NCBI RefSeq assembly: GCF_016862435.1
Contig: NZ_BOMY01000044.1
Coordinates: 103,980-167,979, forward strand
Length of the DNA: 64,000 nt
Reading direction: 5' to 3'
Origin: Paractinoplanes tereljensis
GTDB taxonomy: Bacteria; Actinomycetota; Actinomycetes; Mycobacteriales; Micromonosporaceae
The notes under the pieces were generated by a model. The model was not told where the DNA came from. It worked only from the letters and a program-made list of their open reading frames with translations, and searched no databases. The translations under genes and the position numbers were made by a program. Positions 1 to 8,062 of the stretch are shown here, in pieces; within the stretch, counting starts at the first letter, position 1, and every line of letters begins with the position of its first letter.

Positions 1-314
1 GCGACCTGCGCCTGGTCGACCGGATCGGCGAGTTGATCCTGGTCAACGGCTTCAACGTCTACCCGGCCGAGATCGAGCGGGTGCTCGACGCGCACCCGGC
101 GGTGGCCGAGTCGGCCGTGGTCGGGCTGCCCGACGACGAGGCCGGGCAGCGCCCTCATGCGTACGTCGTCGCCGCCCTCGACCCGGCGCCCACCCCCGCC
201 GAACTGCAGGTCTACTGCGCCGGGCACCTCGCCCGGTTCAAGCTGCCGAGCATCGAACTGGTGCGTGAGCTTCCGCACTCGGCGATCGGCAAGGTCCGCA
301 AGGGGGAGCTATGA
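1..314 (+). CDS. acyl-CoA synthetase / AMP-binding enzyme, C-terminal part (cut by window edge)
   Basis: Only the C-terminal lid domain (about 104 residues) of an ANL-superfamily adenylating enzyme is present; the adenylate-forming core lies before the window. The visible residues include DRIGELILVNGFNVYP (the A8 hinge region), then AEIERVLDAHPAV, and end with SAIGKVRKGEL, whose Lys in GK is at the position of the catalytic lysine that contacts the acyl-adenylate. Family members activate a carboxylic acid with ATP and pass it to CoA or a carrier protein; the substrate cannot be told from this fragment. Its TGA overlaps the ATG of the next gene, so the two are probably co-transcribed. Confidence 0.9.
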   Translation, partial: DLRLVDRIGELILVNGFNVYPAEIERVLDAHPAVAESAVVGLPDDEAGQRPHAYVVAALDPAPTPAELQVYCAGHLARFKLPSIELVRELPHSAIGKVRKGEL

Positions 315-559
315 GTCGAGTCGTGCTGATCAGCCGGGACGGGTGCCATCTCTGCGATGACGCCGAGACCGTGCTCGACCGCATCCTGCCTGGTCAGTGG
401 GAGCGGGTGGACGTCGACTCGGACGTCGAACTGGAGCGCGACTACGGCGATCGGGTGCCGGTGGTGCTGCTGGACGGCGCCGAGCACGGCTACTGGCGGG
501 TCGAGGAGGCCCGGCTTCTTCGGGATTTGGCGAGACAGCCGGGGGAGCCCCGCATATAG
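311..559 (+). CDS. glutaredoxin-like thiol-disulfide protein (DUF836 family)
   Basis: An 82-residue protein with an N-terminal beta strand followed by the redox motif CHLC (residues 15-18), then a conserved RVPVVLLDG segment carrying the cis-Pro expected in thioredoxin folds. The length fits the small glutaredoxin-like DUF836 proteins of actinobacteria, which are thought to be cytosolic thiol oxidoreductases; the partner is unknown. The ATG overlaps the upstream stop (ATGA), which indicates translational coupling to the acyl-CoA synthetase. Confidence 0.8.
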   Translation: MSRVVLISRDGCHLCDDAETVLDRILPGQWERVDVDSDVELERDYGDRVPVVLLDGAEHGYWRVEEARLLRDLARQPGEPRI

Positions 560-569
560 GTTGTTCGCC

Positions 570-1214
570 GTGGCGCGTACTCATCTTGTCTGGGACTGGA
601 ACGGCACCCTCCTGGACGACCTCAGCCTGGTGGTTTCCTCGACGAACGAGGCGTTCGCGGCGGTCGGCGGGCGCAGCGTCGACGCCGACGAGCACCGGTC
701 CCGGTTCCGCCGGCCGGTCGCCGAGTTCTACGCCGAGATTCTCGAGCGGGCGGTCGACGAGGAGGAGTTCGGGAAGCTCGACCGGATCTTCCACGACGCC
801 TATCGACTGGGCCTGACCAGCATGGCCCTGGCGGCCGACGCGACGAGCGCGATCCGCGCCTGGCCCGGCTCCCAGTCGCTGCTGTCCATGTGGTTCCACA
901 ACGAACTGGTGCCGGCCATCGAGACCTACGGGCTGGCCGGCCTCTTCACCCGGGTGGACGGGCTGCGCACCGAGGTCGGCGGTCACCTCAAGGCCGGTCA
1001 TCTGGCCGCTCACCTGGACGAACTCGGGATCGCCGGGGACCGGGTGGTGCTGATCGGCGACTCCCTGGACGACGCGGCGGCGGCCGACTCGGTGGGCGGT
1101 CAGGCGGTGCTCTACACCGGCGGCTTCACCCACCCTGATCGGCTTCGTGCGTCCGGCCGTCCGGTTGCCGACACCCTGCTCGAAGCGGTAGAGATAGCTC
1201 GGTCGCTGAAGTGA
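570..1214 (+). CDS. HAD-superfamily phosphatase (phosphoglycolate phosphatase-like)
   Basis: A 214-residue haloacid dehalogenase-type hydrolase. Motif I is WDWNGTLLDD near the N-terminus, containing the nucleophile and acid/base aspartates in D-W-N-G-T. Motif IV is GDSLDDAAAA near residue 170, with magnesium-binding aspartates. A helical cap lies between them. The open frame extends upstream, but GTG at 570 starts the protein immediately before motif I, as is usual for the family, and avoids overlap with the preceding gene. The substrate is not predictable from sequence. It sits 10 bases after the glutaredoxin-like gene and just before the rex promoter. Confidence 0.82.
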   Translation: MARTHLVWDWNGTLLDDLSLVVSSTNEAFAAVGGRSVDADEHRSRFRRPVAEFYAEILERAVDEEEFGKLDRIFHDAYRLGLTSMALAADATSAIRAWPGSQSLLSMWFHNELVPAIETYGLAGLFTRVDGLRTEVGGHLKAGHLAAHLDELGIAGDRVVLIGDSLDDAAAADSVGGQAVLYTGGFTHPDRLRASGRPVADTLLEAVEIARSLK

Positions 1215-1288
1215 GGCGTACTTTTGGGGGAGAGCTCCTCTAGCATGCCTAGTGGATCTTTGTCCACTCGTGGGCCCAAGATCGCGAT

Positions 1289-1306
1289 TTGTGCACGCCT
1301 TCACAA
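1289..1306. promoter_or_regulatory. Rex operator (ROP) upstream of rex-hemACDB
   Basis: The 18-bp sequence TTGTGCACGCCTTCACAA is a near-perfect inverted repeat that matches the Rex operator consensus TTGTGAA-N4-TTCACAA except for one base in the left arm. It sits 106 bp upstream of rex and covers the presumed -35 box. In Streptomyces coelicolor Rex is known to repress its own rex-hemACD operon through such a site, so redox-controlled autoregulation is expected here. Confidence 0.85.
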
Positions 1307-1317
1307 GCGCCTACTCT
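1289..1317 (+). promoter_or_regulatory. predicted promoter of the rex-hem operon
   Basis: A -35-like TTGTGC (1289-1294) is separated by 17 bp from a -10-like TACTCT (1312-1317). The -35 box is the left arm of the Rex operator, so Rex binding would block RNA polymerase. Transcription would begin near 1324, leaving a leader of about 90 nt before rex. The remaining sequence of this gap (1215-1411) shows no other feature. Confidence 0.6.
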
Positions 1318-1411
1318 GTGACTTCGAAGAGCCCCGGTACCACAGGCTGTCGAGCCGGGCGTCCAGGGGGCTCGCACCTCAAGGTTCGACACCTCGTCGG
1401 CACGGAGTCAG

Positions 1412-2164
1412 ATGAGTCAGCAGCGTCACGGAAGCACGTCCGGCGGCAGCGACCGGGCCAACGCCGTCCCTGCCTTTCCGGATCTTCCGGAGGCGACGAT
1501 CGCCCGCCTGCCCGAATACCTACGCGCACTGCACAACCTCGGTGAGGGTGGCGCGGACACGATCTCCAGCGAGGGCCTCGCGGCCGCGGCCGGGGTCAAC
1601 TCGGCCAAGCTCCGCAAGGACCTGTCCCACCTCGGGTCGTACGGCACCCGCGGCGTCGGCTACGACGTCGCCCTGCTGATCGAGCAGATCGAGTACGTCC
1701 TCGGCCTCGACCAGCGCCGGGCGGTCTGCCTCGTCGGCGTCGGTAACCTCGGCCACGCGCTGGCCGGTTACGACGGCTTCGCCAGCCGCGGCTTCAAGAT
1801 CGTCGCGCTGTTCGACGCCGACCCGACCAAGGTCGGCGAGCGCATACACGGTCTGATCGTCCACCACATCGACGAGCTGCCGCAGGTCGCCACCGAGGAG
1901 ACGATCGCCATCGGGGTCATCGCCACCCCGGCCGGCGCCGCCCAGGCGGTCGCCGACGAACTCGTCGGCGCCGGCGTCACCAGCATCCTCAACTTCGCGC
2001 CGTGCGTGCTGTCCGTTCCCGCCAACGTCGACGTGCGCAAGGTCGACCTGGCCATCGAATTGCAGATCCTCTCATTCCACGAACACCGCAAGGCGTCGCT
2101 CACCGCGTTGCCGGGCGGCCGTTCCGCCACGGGGGCGGGAAACCAGGAGGCGGTCGGGTCGTGA
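1412..2164 (+). CDS. rex: redox-sensing transcriptional repressor Rex
   Basis: A 250-residue protein with the two-domain Rex layout. An N-terminal winged helix covers roughly residues 25-95 and contains LRKDLSHLGSYGTRGVGYDV, the DNA-recognition and wing region. A Rossmann domain follows with the NAD(H)-binding motif GVGNLGHAL near residue 113. The C-terminal segment includes FAPCVLSVPANVDVRKVDL, typical of Rex. The protein senses the NADH/NAD+ ratio and releases DNA when NADH is high. The operator and promoter just upstream indicate autoregulation. The TGA overlaps the GTG of hemA, so rex is the first gene of the haem operon. Confidence 0.96.
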   Translation: MSQQRHGSTSGGSDRANAVPAFPDLPEATIARLPEYLRALHNLGEGGADTISSEGLAAAAGVNSAKLRKDLSHLGSYGTRGVGYDVALLIEQIEYVLGLDQRRAVCLVGVGNLGHALAGYDGFASRGFKIVALFDADPTKVGERIHGLIVHHIDELPQVATEETIAIGVIATPAGAAQAVADELVGAGVTSILNFAPCVLSVPANVDVRKVDLAIELQILSFHEHRKASLTALPGGRSATGAGNQEAVGS

Positions 2165-3450
2165 ACCTACTGAGCGTCGGTGCGTCCTATCGCACCGCCG
2201 ACATCGGCACGCTGGAACGGCTCACCATCGCCGACGGCGAGGTGCAGCAACTGCTGCACAAACTGGTCAGCCAGCCGTACGTCGGTGAGGCCGTCGTCCT
2301 GTCCACCTGCAACCGGGTGGAGATCTTCGCGGCGGTCACCGGTTTCCACGGCGGTCTCGGCGACGTCTGCAACGTGCTCTCCGAGGTGTCCGGCATCCCG
2401 GCCACCGACCTGGCCGGTCACCTCTACGTGCACTACGACGAGGCGGCGGTGCTGCACTCGTTCCGGGTGTCGGCCGGGCTCGACTCGATGGTCGTCGGCG
2501 AGTCGCAGATCCTCGGGCAGCTCCGGGACGCGTACCACGCGGCCACCGAGGCGGACAGCGCCGGCCGGCTGCTGCACGAGTTGATGCAGCAGACGCTGCG
2601 GGTCGGCAAGCGGGCGCACTCCGAGACCGGCATCGACAAGGCCGGGCAGAGCGTGGTCACCGCCGCGCTCGAGGTGGCCTCGGCCCAGCTCGGTGACCTC
2701 GACGGCAAGTCCGCCCTGGTGATCGGCGCGGGCGCGATGGGTGCCCTGTCGGTGGCCACCCTCACCCGGGCCGGCGTCGGCCCGGTGCGGATCACCAACC
2801 GCAGCGCCGAGCGCGCCGACCGGCTGGCCGAGGCGTACGGCGCGGTCGCCGTCCCCTTCGACGAGCTGGACGCGGCCCTTCGCGAGGCCGACCTGGTGAT
2901 CTCCGCGACCGCGTCGAGCGAGCCGGTGCTCACCCGCTCGCGGCTCGAGCAGGCCGGCTCGCTGGTCGTGCTCGACCTGGCCGTGCCGCGCGACGTCGCC
3001 CGCGACGCGACCGACGTGGACGGCGTCACGATCATCGACATCGACAGTGTGGCCGCGTCCCGGCAGGCGATGCCGGCCGCGGCCGACACCGCCGCCGTCG
3101 AACAGATCGTCACCGCCGAGGTCGAGCATTTCCTCGGCTGGCTGCGCGGCGCCGACATCGCGCCGACCGTCGCCGCTCTGCGCACCCGCGCCGAGGACGT
3201 GATGACCGCCGAACTGCGCAAATTGTGGTCCCGACGGGCGGATTTCACCGAGGAGCAGCGAGCGGATGTTTCCCGTACGCTGCATCGAGTCGTCCAGCAG
3301 CTGCTGCACTCGCCTACCGTGCGGGTCCGCCAGCTCGCCGCCGAACCGGGCGGCGACCAATACGCGGCAATGCTTCGTGAGCTGTTCGACCTGGACGTTC
3401 CGCACGCCACTCAGGCCGACGCCGTTCCCGAGATCGGAGGTAACCGGTGA
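2161..3450 (+). CDS. hemA: glutamyl-tRNA reductase
   Basis: A 429-residue protein that reduces glutamyl-tRNA(Glu) to glutamate-1-semialdehyde, the first committed step of C5-pathway tetrapyrrole synthesis. The N-terminus VNLLSVGASYRTA and the active-site segment LSTCNRVEIF with its catalytic Cys are present. The catalytic domain is followed by an NADPH-binding domain with VIGAGAMGALS near residue 190 and a C-terminal helical dimerisation domain. GTG at 2161 overlaps the rex stop; the frame is open further upstream, but homologues start here. The stop overlaps the hemC start. Confidence 0.97.
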   Translation: MNLLSVGASYRTADIGTLERLTIADGEVQQLLHKLVSQPYVGEAVVLSTCNRVEIFAAVTGFHGGLGDVCNVLSEVSGIPATDLAGHLYVHYDEAAVLHSFRVSAGLDSMVVGESQILGQLRDAYHAATEADSAGRLLHELMQQTLRVGKRAHSETGIDKAGQSVVTAALEVASAQLGDLDGKSALVIGAGAMGALSVATLTRAGVGPVRITNRSAERADRLAEAYGAVAVPFDELDAALREADLVISATASSEPVLTRSRLEQAGSLVVLDLAVPRDVARDATDVDGVTIIDIDSVAASRQAMPAAADTAAVEQIVTAEVEHFLGWLRGADIAPTVAALRTRAEDVMTAELRKLWSRRADFTEEQRADVSRTLHRVVQQLLHSPTVRVRQLAAEPGGDQYAAMLRELFDLDVPHATQADAVPEIGGNR

Positions 3451-4376
3451 GCACCCCCTTGCGGCTCGGCACCCGTGGCAGCGCGCTCGCGCTGGCGCAG
3501 TCGCAGCAGACCGCCGACGCGCTGACCGCGGCGACCGGCCGACCGGTCGAGCTCGTCCGGATAGTCACCCCCGGCGACCGTTCCTCCGCGCCGGTGGCCC
3601 AGCTCGGCGTGGGTGTGTTCGTCTCCGCGCTGCGTGACGCGCTGCTCGCCAACGAGATCGACTTCGCCGTCCACTCGTACAAGGACCTGCCCACCGCGCC
3701 GCACCCGAGCCTGCTCATCGCGGCCGTGCCCCCACGGCAGGACCCCCGCGACGTGCTCATCTCCCGCAGCGACCTAACGCTCGCCGAGCTTCCGCCCGGG
3801 TCGGTCATCGGCACCGGGGCGGTGCGCCGAATCGCGCAACTGCACGCTTTGGGCCTAGAGTTGCAGGTCACGCCGATTCGCGGGAACATCGACACCCGGA
3901 TCGCCCGGGTCCTCGGGCCCGAGGCCGATCTGGACGCCGTGGTCCTTGCCCGGGCCGGGGTGGCTCGTCTCGGCCGCACCGCCGAGATCACCGAAACGCT
4001 GGACCCGATGCTCATGCTGCCCGCCCCTGCCCAGGGCGCGCTGGCGGTGGAGTGCCGATCCGGCGATGCAGACCTGGTCGAGCTGCTGGCCGCACTCGAC
4101 CATGCGCCGTCCCGCTCCGCTGTCGTGGCGGAACGGGCGTTGCTTGCCACGCTCGAGGCCGGGTGCTCCGCCCCGGTCGCGGCACACGCCGAGCTCGCCG
4201 AGGGCGAGGAAGGCGACGAGATCTACCTGCGCGGTGCGGTGATCAGCCCGGATGGATCCCGAGCCATCCGCTTGTCGCGCACCGGAACGCCCGCCGACGC
4301 GGCGGAGATCGGCAAGGCACTCGCCGCCGATCTCCTCGAGAACGGCGCCGACACCCTATTGGGGAGCACAGAATGA
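3447..4376 (+). CDS. hemC: porphobilinogen deaminase (hydroxymethylbilane synthase)
   Basis: A 309-residue enzyme that polymerises four porphobilinogens to hydroxymethylbilane. The N-terminus LRLGTRGSALALAQS, the HSYKDLPT segment, the PRDVLISR loop and the cofactor-attachment region LEAGCSAPVAAHAEL, with the Cys that carries the dipyrromethane cofactor, are all visible. GTG at 3447 overlaps the hemA stop by 4 bases and the TGA overlaps the next ATG, consistent with tight translational coupling. Confidence 0.97.
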   Translation: MSTPLRLGTRGSALALAQSQQTADALTAATGRPVELVRIVTPGDRSSAPVAQLGVGVFVSALRDALLANEIDFAVHSYKDLPTAPHPSLLIAAVPPRQDPRDVLISRSDLTLAELPPGSVIGTGAVRRIAQLHALGLELQVTPIRGNIDTRIARVLGPEADLDAVVLARAGVARLGRTAEITETLDPMLMLPAPAQGALAVECRSGDADLVELLAALDHAPSRSAVVAERALLATLEAGCSAPVAAHAELAEGEEGDEIYLRGAVISPDGSRAIRLSRTGTPADAAEIGKALAADLLENGADTLLGSTE

Positions 4377-5959
4377 CCACCCGCACCGCCCGCAAGCCAG
4401 CAGGACGCATTGCGTTCGTCGGGGCCGGCCCCGGCGACCCGGAGCTGCTGACCCGCCGAGCGCACGCTGCGCTCACCGATGCCGACCAGGTGGTCTACGA
4501 CCGTGGCGTGCCCGACTCGCTGCTCGCGGCGATCAAGTCGGAGGCCAAGGAGGACGCCCAGTTCAGCCCGGCTGAAGGCGCCCCCGGCGACGTCGCCAAG
4601 GTGCTGCTGTCCGCGGCCAAGTCCGGTCTGTCCGCCGTGCACCTGGTGGCCGGCGACCCGTTCGGTCACGAGTCGGTCGTCCGGGAGGTGCAGGCGGTCG
4701 CTCGCACCGCCGTGCACTTCGAGGTCGTGCCCGGCATCGGCCAGGCCGAGGGTGTCGCCACCTACGCCGGTGTTCCGCTGCCGGCCGTGCGCACCGTCGC
4801 CGACGTCGGCGACGTGACCGCCCTCGACTTCGACGCGCTCGCCGCGTCGGCCCGCAAGGGTTCGTTCGCCGTGTCGGTCGACGCCGGTGACCTGGCCGCC
4901 GTCCGCGACGGGCTGCTCGCGGCCGGTGTCGAGCCCGGCACCCCGGTCGCGGTGACCGGCGACGGCACCGGCGAGACGCAGTACACCACCACGTCCACGG
5001 TCGACAGTTTCGTGGCGGCGGCACTCGGCTTCACCGGCCGCGTGGTGCTGTCGGTCGGCACCGACGTGGCCGAGCGCGACAGTCTGAGCTGGTGGGAGAA
5101 CCGCCCGCTGTACGGCTGGAAGGTCCTGGTCCCGCGCACCAAGGAGCAGGCCGGCGCGATGAGCGCACGCCTGCGGGCGTACGGCGCGATCCCGTGCGAG
5201 GTGCCGACCATCGCGGTCGAGCCGCCGCGCACCCCCGCTCAGATGGAGCGCGCGGTCAAGGGCCTGGTCGACGGCCGGTACGCCTGGGTCGTCTTCACCT
5301 CGGTGAACGCGGTCCGCGCGGTCTGGGAGAAGTTCGACGAGCACGGTCTGGACGCCCGTCACTTCGGTGGCGTCAAGATCGCCTGCATCGGCGAGGCCAC
5401 CGCCGAGGCGGTCCGGTCCTTCGGCATCCAGCCCGAGCTGATCCCGGCCGGTGACCAGTCCAGCGAGGGCCTGCTGGCCGAGTTCTCGCCGCACGACGAG
5501 ATCCTCGACCCGGTCGGCCGGGTGCTGCTGCCCCGCGCCGACATCGCCACCGAGACGCTCGCGGCCGGGCTCATCGAGCGCGGCTGGGAGGTCGACGACG
5601 TGACGGCGTACCGCACGGTGCGGGCCGCCCCGCCGCCGGCCGAGATCCGCGACGCCATCAAGTCGGGTGGCTTCGACGCGGTGCTCTTCACCTCGTCCTC
5701 GACCGTCCGCAACCTGGTCGGCATCGCCGGCAAGCCGCACGCCCGCACGGTCGTCGCGGTGATCGGACCGAAGACCGCCGAGACGGCGACCGAGTTCGGC
5801 CTGCGGGTCGACGTCCAGCCCCAGCACGCTTCCGTGCCGGACCTGGTCGAGGCGCTCGCGTCGTACGCGATCGAGCTGCGCGAGAAGCTGGCCGCGATGC
5901 CGGCCAAGCAGCGCCGCGGCTCCAAGGTCCAGGGACCTACTGCCCTTCGCTTCCGGTAA
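4373..5959 (+). CDS. hemD: uroporphyrinogen-III C-methyltransferase / uroporphyrinogen-III synthase fusion
   Basis: A 528-residue bifunctional protein. Residues 12-235 are a CobA/SUMT-type tetrapyrrole methylase with VGAGPGDPELLT at the N-terminus and VVPGIGQAEGVATYAGVPL in the middle. Residues from about 243, beginning YGWKVLVPRTKEQAG, are a HemD uroporphyrinogen-III synthase domain with VVFTSVNAVRAVWE and VLFTSSSTVRNLVG. The fusion is usual in actinobacteria and joins the haem branch to the sirohaem/cobalamin branch point. The methylase N-terminal half looks divergent, so its methyltransferase activity is less certain than the synthase activity. ATG at 4373 overlaps the hemC stop; the longer upstream frame is an artefact of GC content. 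Confidence 0.93.
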   Translation: MTTRTARKPAGRIAFVGAGPGDPELLTRRAHAALTDADQVVYDRGVPDSLLAAIKSEAKEDAQFSPAEGAPGDVAKVLLSAAKSGLSAVHLVAGDPFGHESVVREVQAVARTAVHFEVVPGIGQAEGVATYAGVPLPAVRTVADVGDVTALDFDALAASARKGSFAVSVDAGDLAAVRDGLLAAGVEPGTPVAVTGDGTGETQYTTTSTVDSFVAAALGFTGRVVLSVGTDVAERDSLSWWENRPLYGWKVLVPRTKEQAGAMSARLRAYGAIPCEVPTIAVEPPRTPAQMERAVKGLVDGRYAWVVFTSVNAVRAVWEKFDEHGLDARHFGGVKIACIGEATAEAVRSFGIQPELIPAGDQSSEGLLAEFSPHDEILDPVGRVLLPRADIATETLAAGLIERGWEVDDVTAYRTVRAAPPPAEIRDAIKSGGFDAVLFTSSSTVRNLVGIAGKPHARTVVAVIGPKTAETATEFGLRVDVQPQHASVPDLVEALASYAIELREKLAAMPAKQRRGSKVQGPTALRFR

Positions 5960-5979
5960 CTCGCTTTTAAGGAGCGCCG

Positions 5980-6966
5980 ATGTCGTCGTTTCCGGACATC
6001 CGCCCGCGTCGCCTGCGGCGCACCCCGGCCCTCCGCCGCCTGGTGGAGGAGACCCGGATCGCTCCGTCCGAGCTGGTGCTGCCCCTCTTCGTGAAAGAGG
6101 GGCTCACCGAGCCTCGGGCGATCAGCTCGATGCCCGGCATCGTCCAGCACAGCCGCGAGTCGCTGCGCAAGGCCGCGCACGAGGCGGTCAGCGCGGGCGT
6201 CGGCGGCCTGATGCTGTACGGCGTGCCCACCGACGACCACAAGGACGAGACCGGTTCGGCCGGTCTCGACCCGGACGGCATTCTCAACGTGGGCATCCGG
6301 GACCTGGTGGCCGAGGTGGGCGACGCCACGGTCATCATGAGCGACCTGTGCCTGGACGAGTTCACCTCGCACGGCCACTGCGGCGTGCTGGCGCCGGACG
6401 GCTCGGTGGACAACGACGCGACGCTGGCCATCTACGCCGATCTGGGGGTGGCGCAGGCCGCCGCCGGGGCGCACATGGTCGGCACGTCGGGAATGATGGA
6501 CGGCCAGGTCGGCGTCGTTCGCCGCGGCCTGGACAAGGCGGGTTACCAGGACACGTCGATCCTGGCCTACTCGGCGAAGTACGCGGGCGCGTTCTACGGC
6601 CCGTTCCGCGAGGCGGTCCAGTCCAGCCTGCAGGGCGACCGCCGCCAGTACCAACAGGACCCGCCCAACCTGCGCGAAGCCCTGGTCGAGGTCGACCTGG
6701 ACGTGGCCGAGGGCGCGGACATCGTGATGGTGAAGCCGGCGCTGCCCTACCTGGACGTGATCGCCGCCGTCCGCGACCGGGTCAACGTTCCGGTAGCCGC
6801 TTATCAGGTCTCCGGCGAGTACGCGATGGTCGAGGCGGCCGCCGCCAACGGCTGGATCGACCGCGACCGAGCCATCTTCGAGTCGCTGACCTCGATCAAG
6901 CGAGCCGGCGCCCAGATCATCCTCACCTACTGGGCCACCGAGGTAGCCCAGAAGCTGCGCTTCTAG
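5980..6966 (+). CDS. hemB: delta-aminolevulinic acid dehydratase (porphobilinogen synthase)
   Basis: A 328-residue protein that condenses two 5-aminolevulinates to porphobilinogen. The N-terminus RPRRLRRTPALRRLVEET, the metal-site region DLCLDEFTSHGHCG, the Schiff-base segment YSAKYAGAFYGPFREA and the second lysine in MVKPALPYLDVI are all present. AAGGAG lies about 6 bp before the ATG. It is 20 bp downstream of hemD and completes the rex-hemACDB cluster. It ends 1 bp from the convergent GNAT gene. Confidence 0.97.
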   Translation: MSSFPDIRPRRLRRTPALRRLVEETRIAPSELVLPLFVKEGLTEPRAISSMPGIVQHSRESLRKAAHEAVSAGVGGLMLYGVPTDDHKDETGSAGLDPDGILNVGIRDLVAEVGDATVIMSDLCLDEFTSHGHCGVLAPDGSVDNDATLAIYADLGVAQAAAGAHMVGTSGMMDGQVGVVRRGLDKAGYQDTSILAYSAKYAGAFYGPFREAVQSSLQGDRRQYQQDPPNLREALVEVDLDVAEGADIVMVKPALPYLDVIAAVRDRVNVPVAAYQVSGEYAMVEAAAANGWIDRDRAIFESLTSIKRAGAQIILTYWATEVAQKLRF

Positions 6967-6967
6967 G

Positions 6968-7987
6968 TCACTGCACCGGCTCTAGGCTCTGCACCAGCTG
7001 GGCCACGTCGACGCCGTACTCGTACCAGTCTCGGTCGGCCTGGTAGCCCAGTTCGGCGTTGACCTTGAGCATGGACTCGTTGTTGTGCGCGTTCCAGGTC
7101 TGCACCTCGCGCAGATCTGGTTCGGCCGACTGGAGCTCGAACAGCATGCGGGCCTTGATCGCCCGGTCGATGCCGTAGCCGCGGTGCGCCCGCACGACGA
7201 TCGTGTCGTACTGATCGGCGCGTTCCGGGTGCTGGGCCGGCACCACCACCTCGGTCAGGCCGGCCACCACCCCGCTCGACTCGTGGATGGCCAACACGAT
7301 GTACGGCTTCAGGCCGCGCTTGTGCAGTGTCTCCAGCGAGTCACGCAGCCGCTGCGGGTCGGACGAACGCGGCGCGAGGTCGAGATCTTCATCGTCGTCC
7401 TGCGCCTCCAGCTTCGCCTGCGCGTATGCCTCGAGGAGCGCCTCGGGCGGACCGCCCGGGTGGTATTCCACCCGGTAGCCGGTGGCGATGCCGTCGGCCA
7501 TCTCGTGCAGCGACGGCCAGTCGACCGAGGTCAGGTTGAGGACGCTGCGAGTCTCGACATATTCCCGCTCGAAGCCCAGGGACTCGTAGAACGCGATGGC
7601 CGGGGTGCCGCCGATCGCCTCGACGCCGATCGACGAGAAGCCCTCCAGGTAGGCGCGGCGAGCGGCCATGGCGACCAGCTCCCGGCCCAGGCCACGGCGG
7701 CGCAGCGACGGCTTGACCATCACCTCGAGCACGCCGATGTCGCCGAGCAGCAGGATGCTGACATGCCCGAAGATCTCGCTCTCCCCCTCGGGGAGGCGAT
7801 CGTCCTCGGCGACCCAGCTGATCCGGCGCTCGCCGGGCATGGTCTCGGCCAGGTAATCAGCGACCTGGACGTCCTGCCATGGTGGATCGTCGGGGAGATC
7901 TGTGGACAGCACCGTGTTAACCGTCTCCACGAGCGATCGGATCTCCCCCGCCGACGCTGACCGGGGATCCCATTCACGCACCCTCAC
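6968..7987 (-). CDS. GNAT-family N-acetyltransferase with tandem domains
   Basis: A 339-residue protein with an N-terminal GNAT fold carrying the acetyl-CoA loop RRRGLGRELVAMAARR (residues about 95-110) and the typical GVEAIGGTPAIAFYESLGF strand. A second, more divergent GNAT-like half contains HRGYGIDRAIKARML and NAHNNESMLKVNAELGY. The two-domain layout resembles mycothiol synthase-like proteins, but the substrate is unknown. It converges with hemB with no room for a separate terminator. Confidence 0.8.
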   Translation of the reverse strand: MRVREWDPRSASAGEIRSLVETVNTVLSTDLPDDPPWQDVQVADYLAETMPGERRISWVAEDDRLPEGESEIFGHVSILLLGDIGVLEVMVKPSLRRRGLGRELVAMAARRAYLEGFSSIGVEAIGGTPAIAFYESLGFEREYVETRSVLNLTSVDWPSLHEMADGIATGYRVEYHPGGPPEALLEAYAQAKLEAQDDDEDLDLAPRSSDPQRLRDSLETLHKRGLKPYIVLAIHESSGVVAGLTEVVVPAQHPERADQYDTIVVRAHRGYGIDRAIKARMLFELQSAEPDLREVQTWNAHNNESMLKVNAELGYQADRDWYEYGVDVAQLVQSLEPVQ

Positions 7988-8062
7988 CCGTACAGCTTGC
8001 CGTTAACCGGACCAACAGGGAAGTGCTGGGAACGGAAATGTGCGGGGGTCGTCACTGTGCGT

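Noticed and set aside
330..1304. Long minus-strand open frame opposite the glutaredoxin and HAD genes
   Set aside because: High-GC DNA keeps antisense frames open; it has no recognisable domain and the plus-strand genes have clear motifs.
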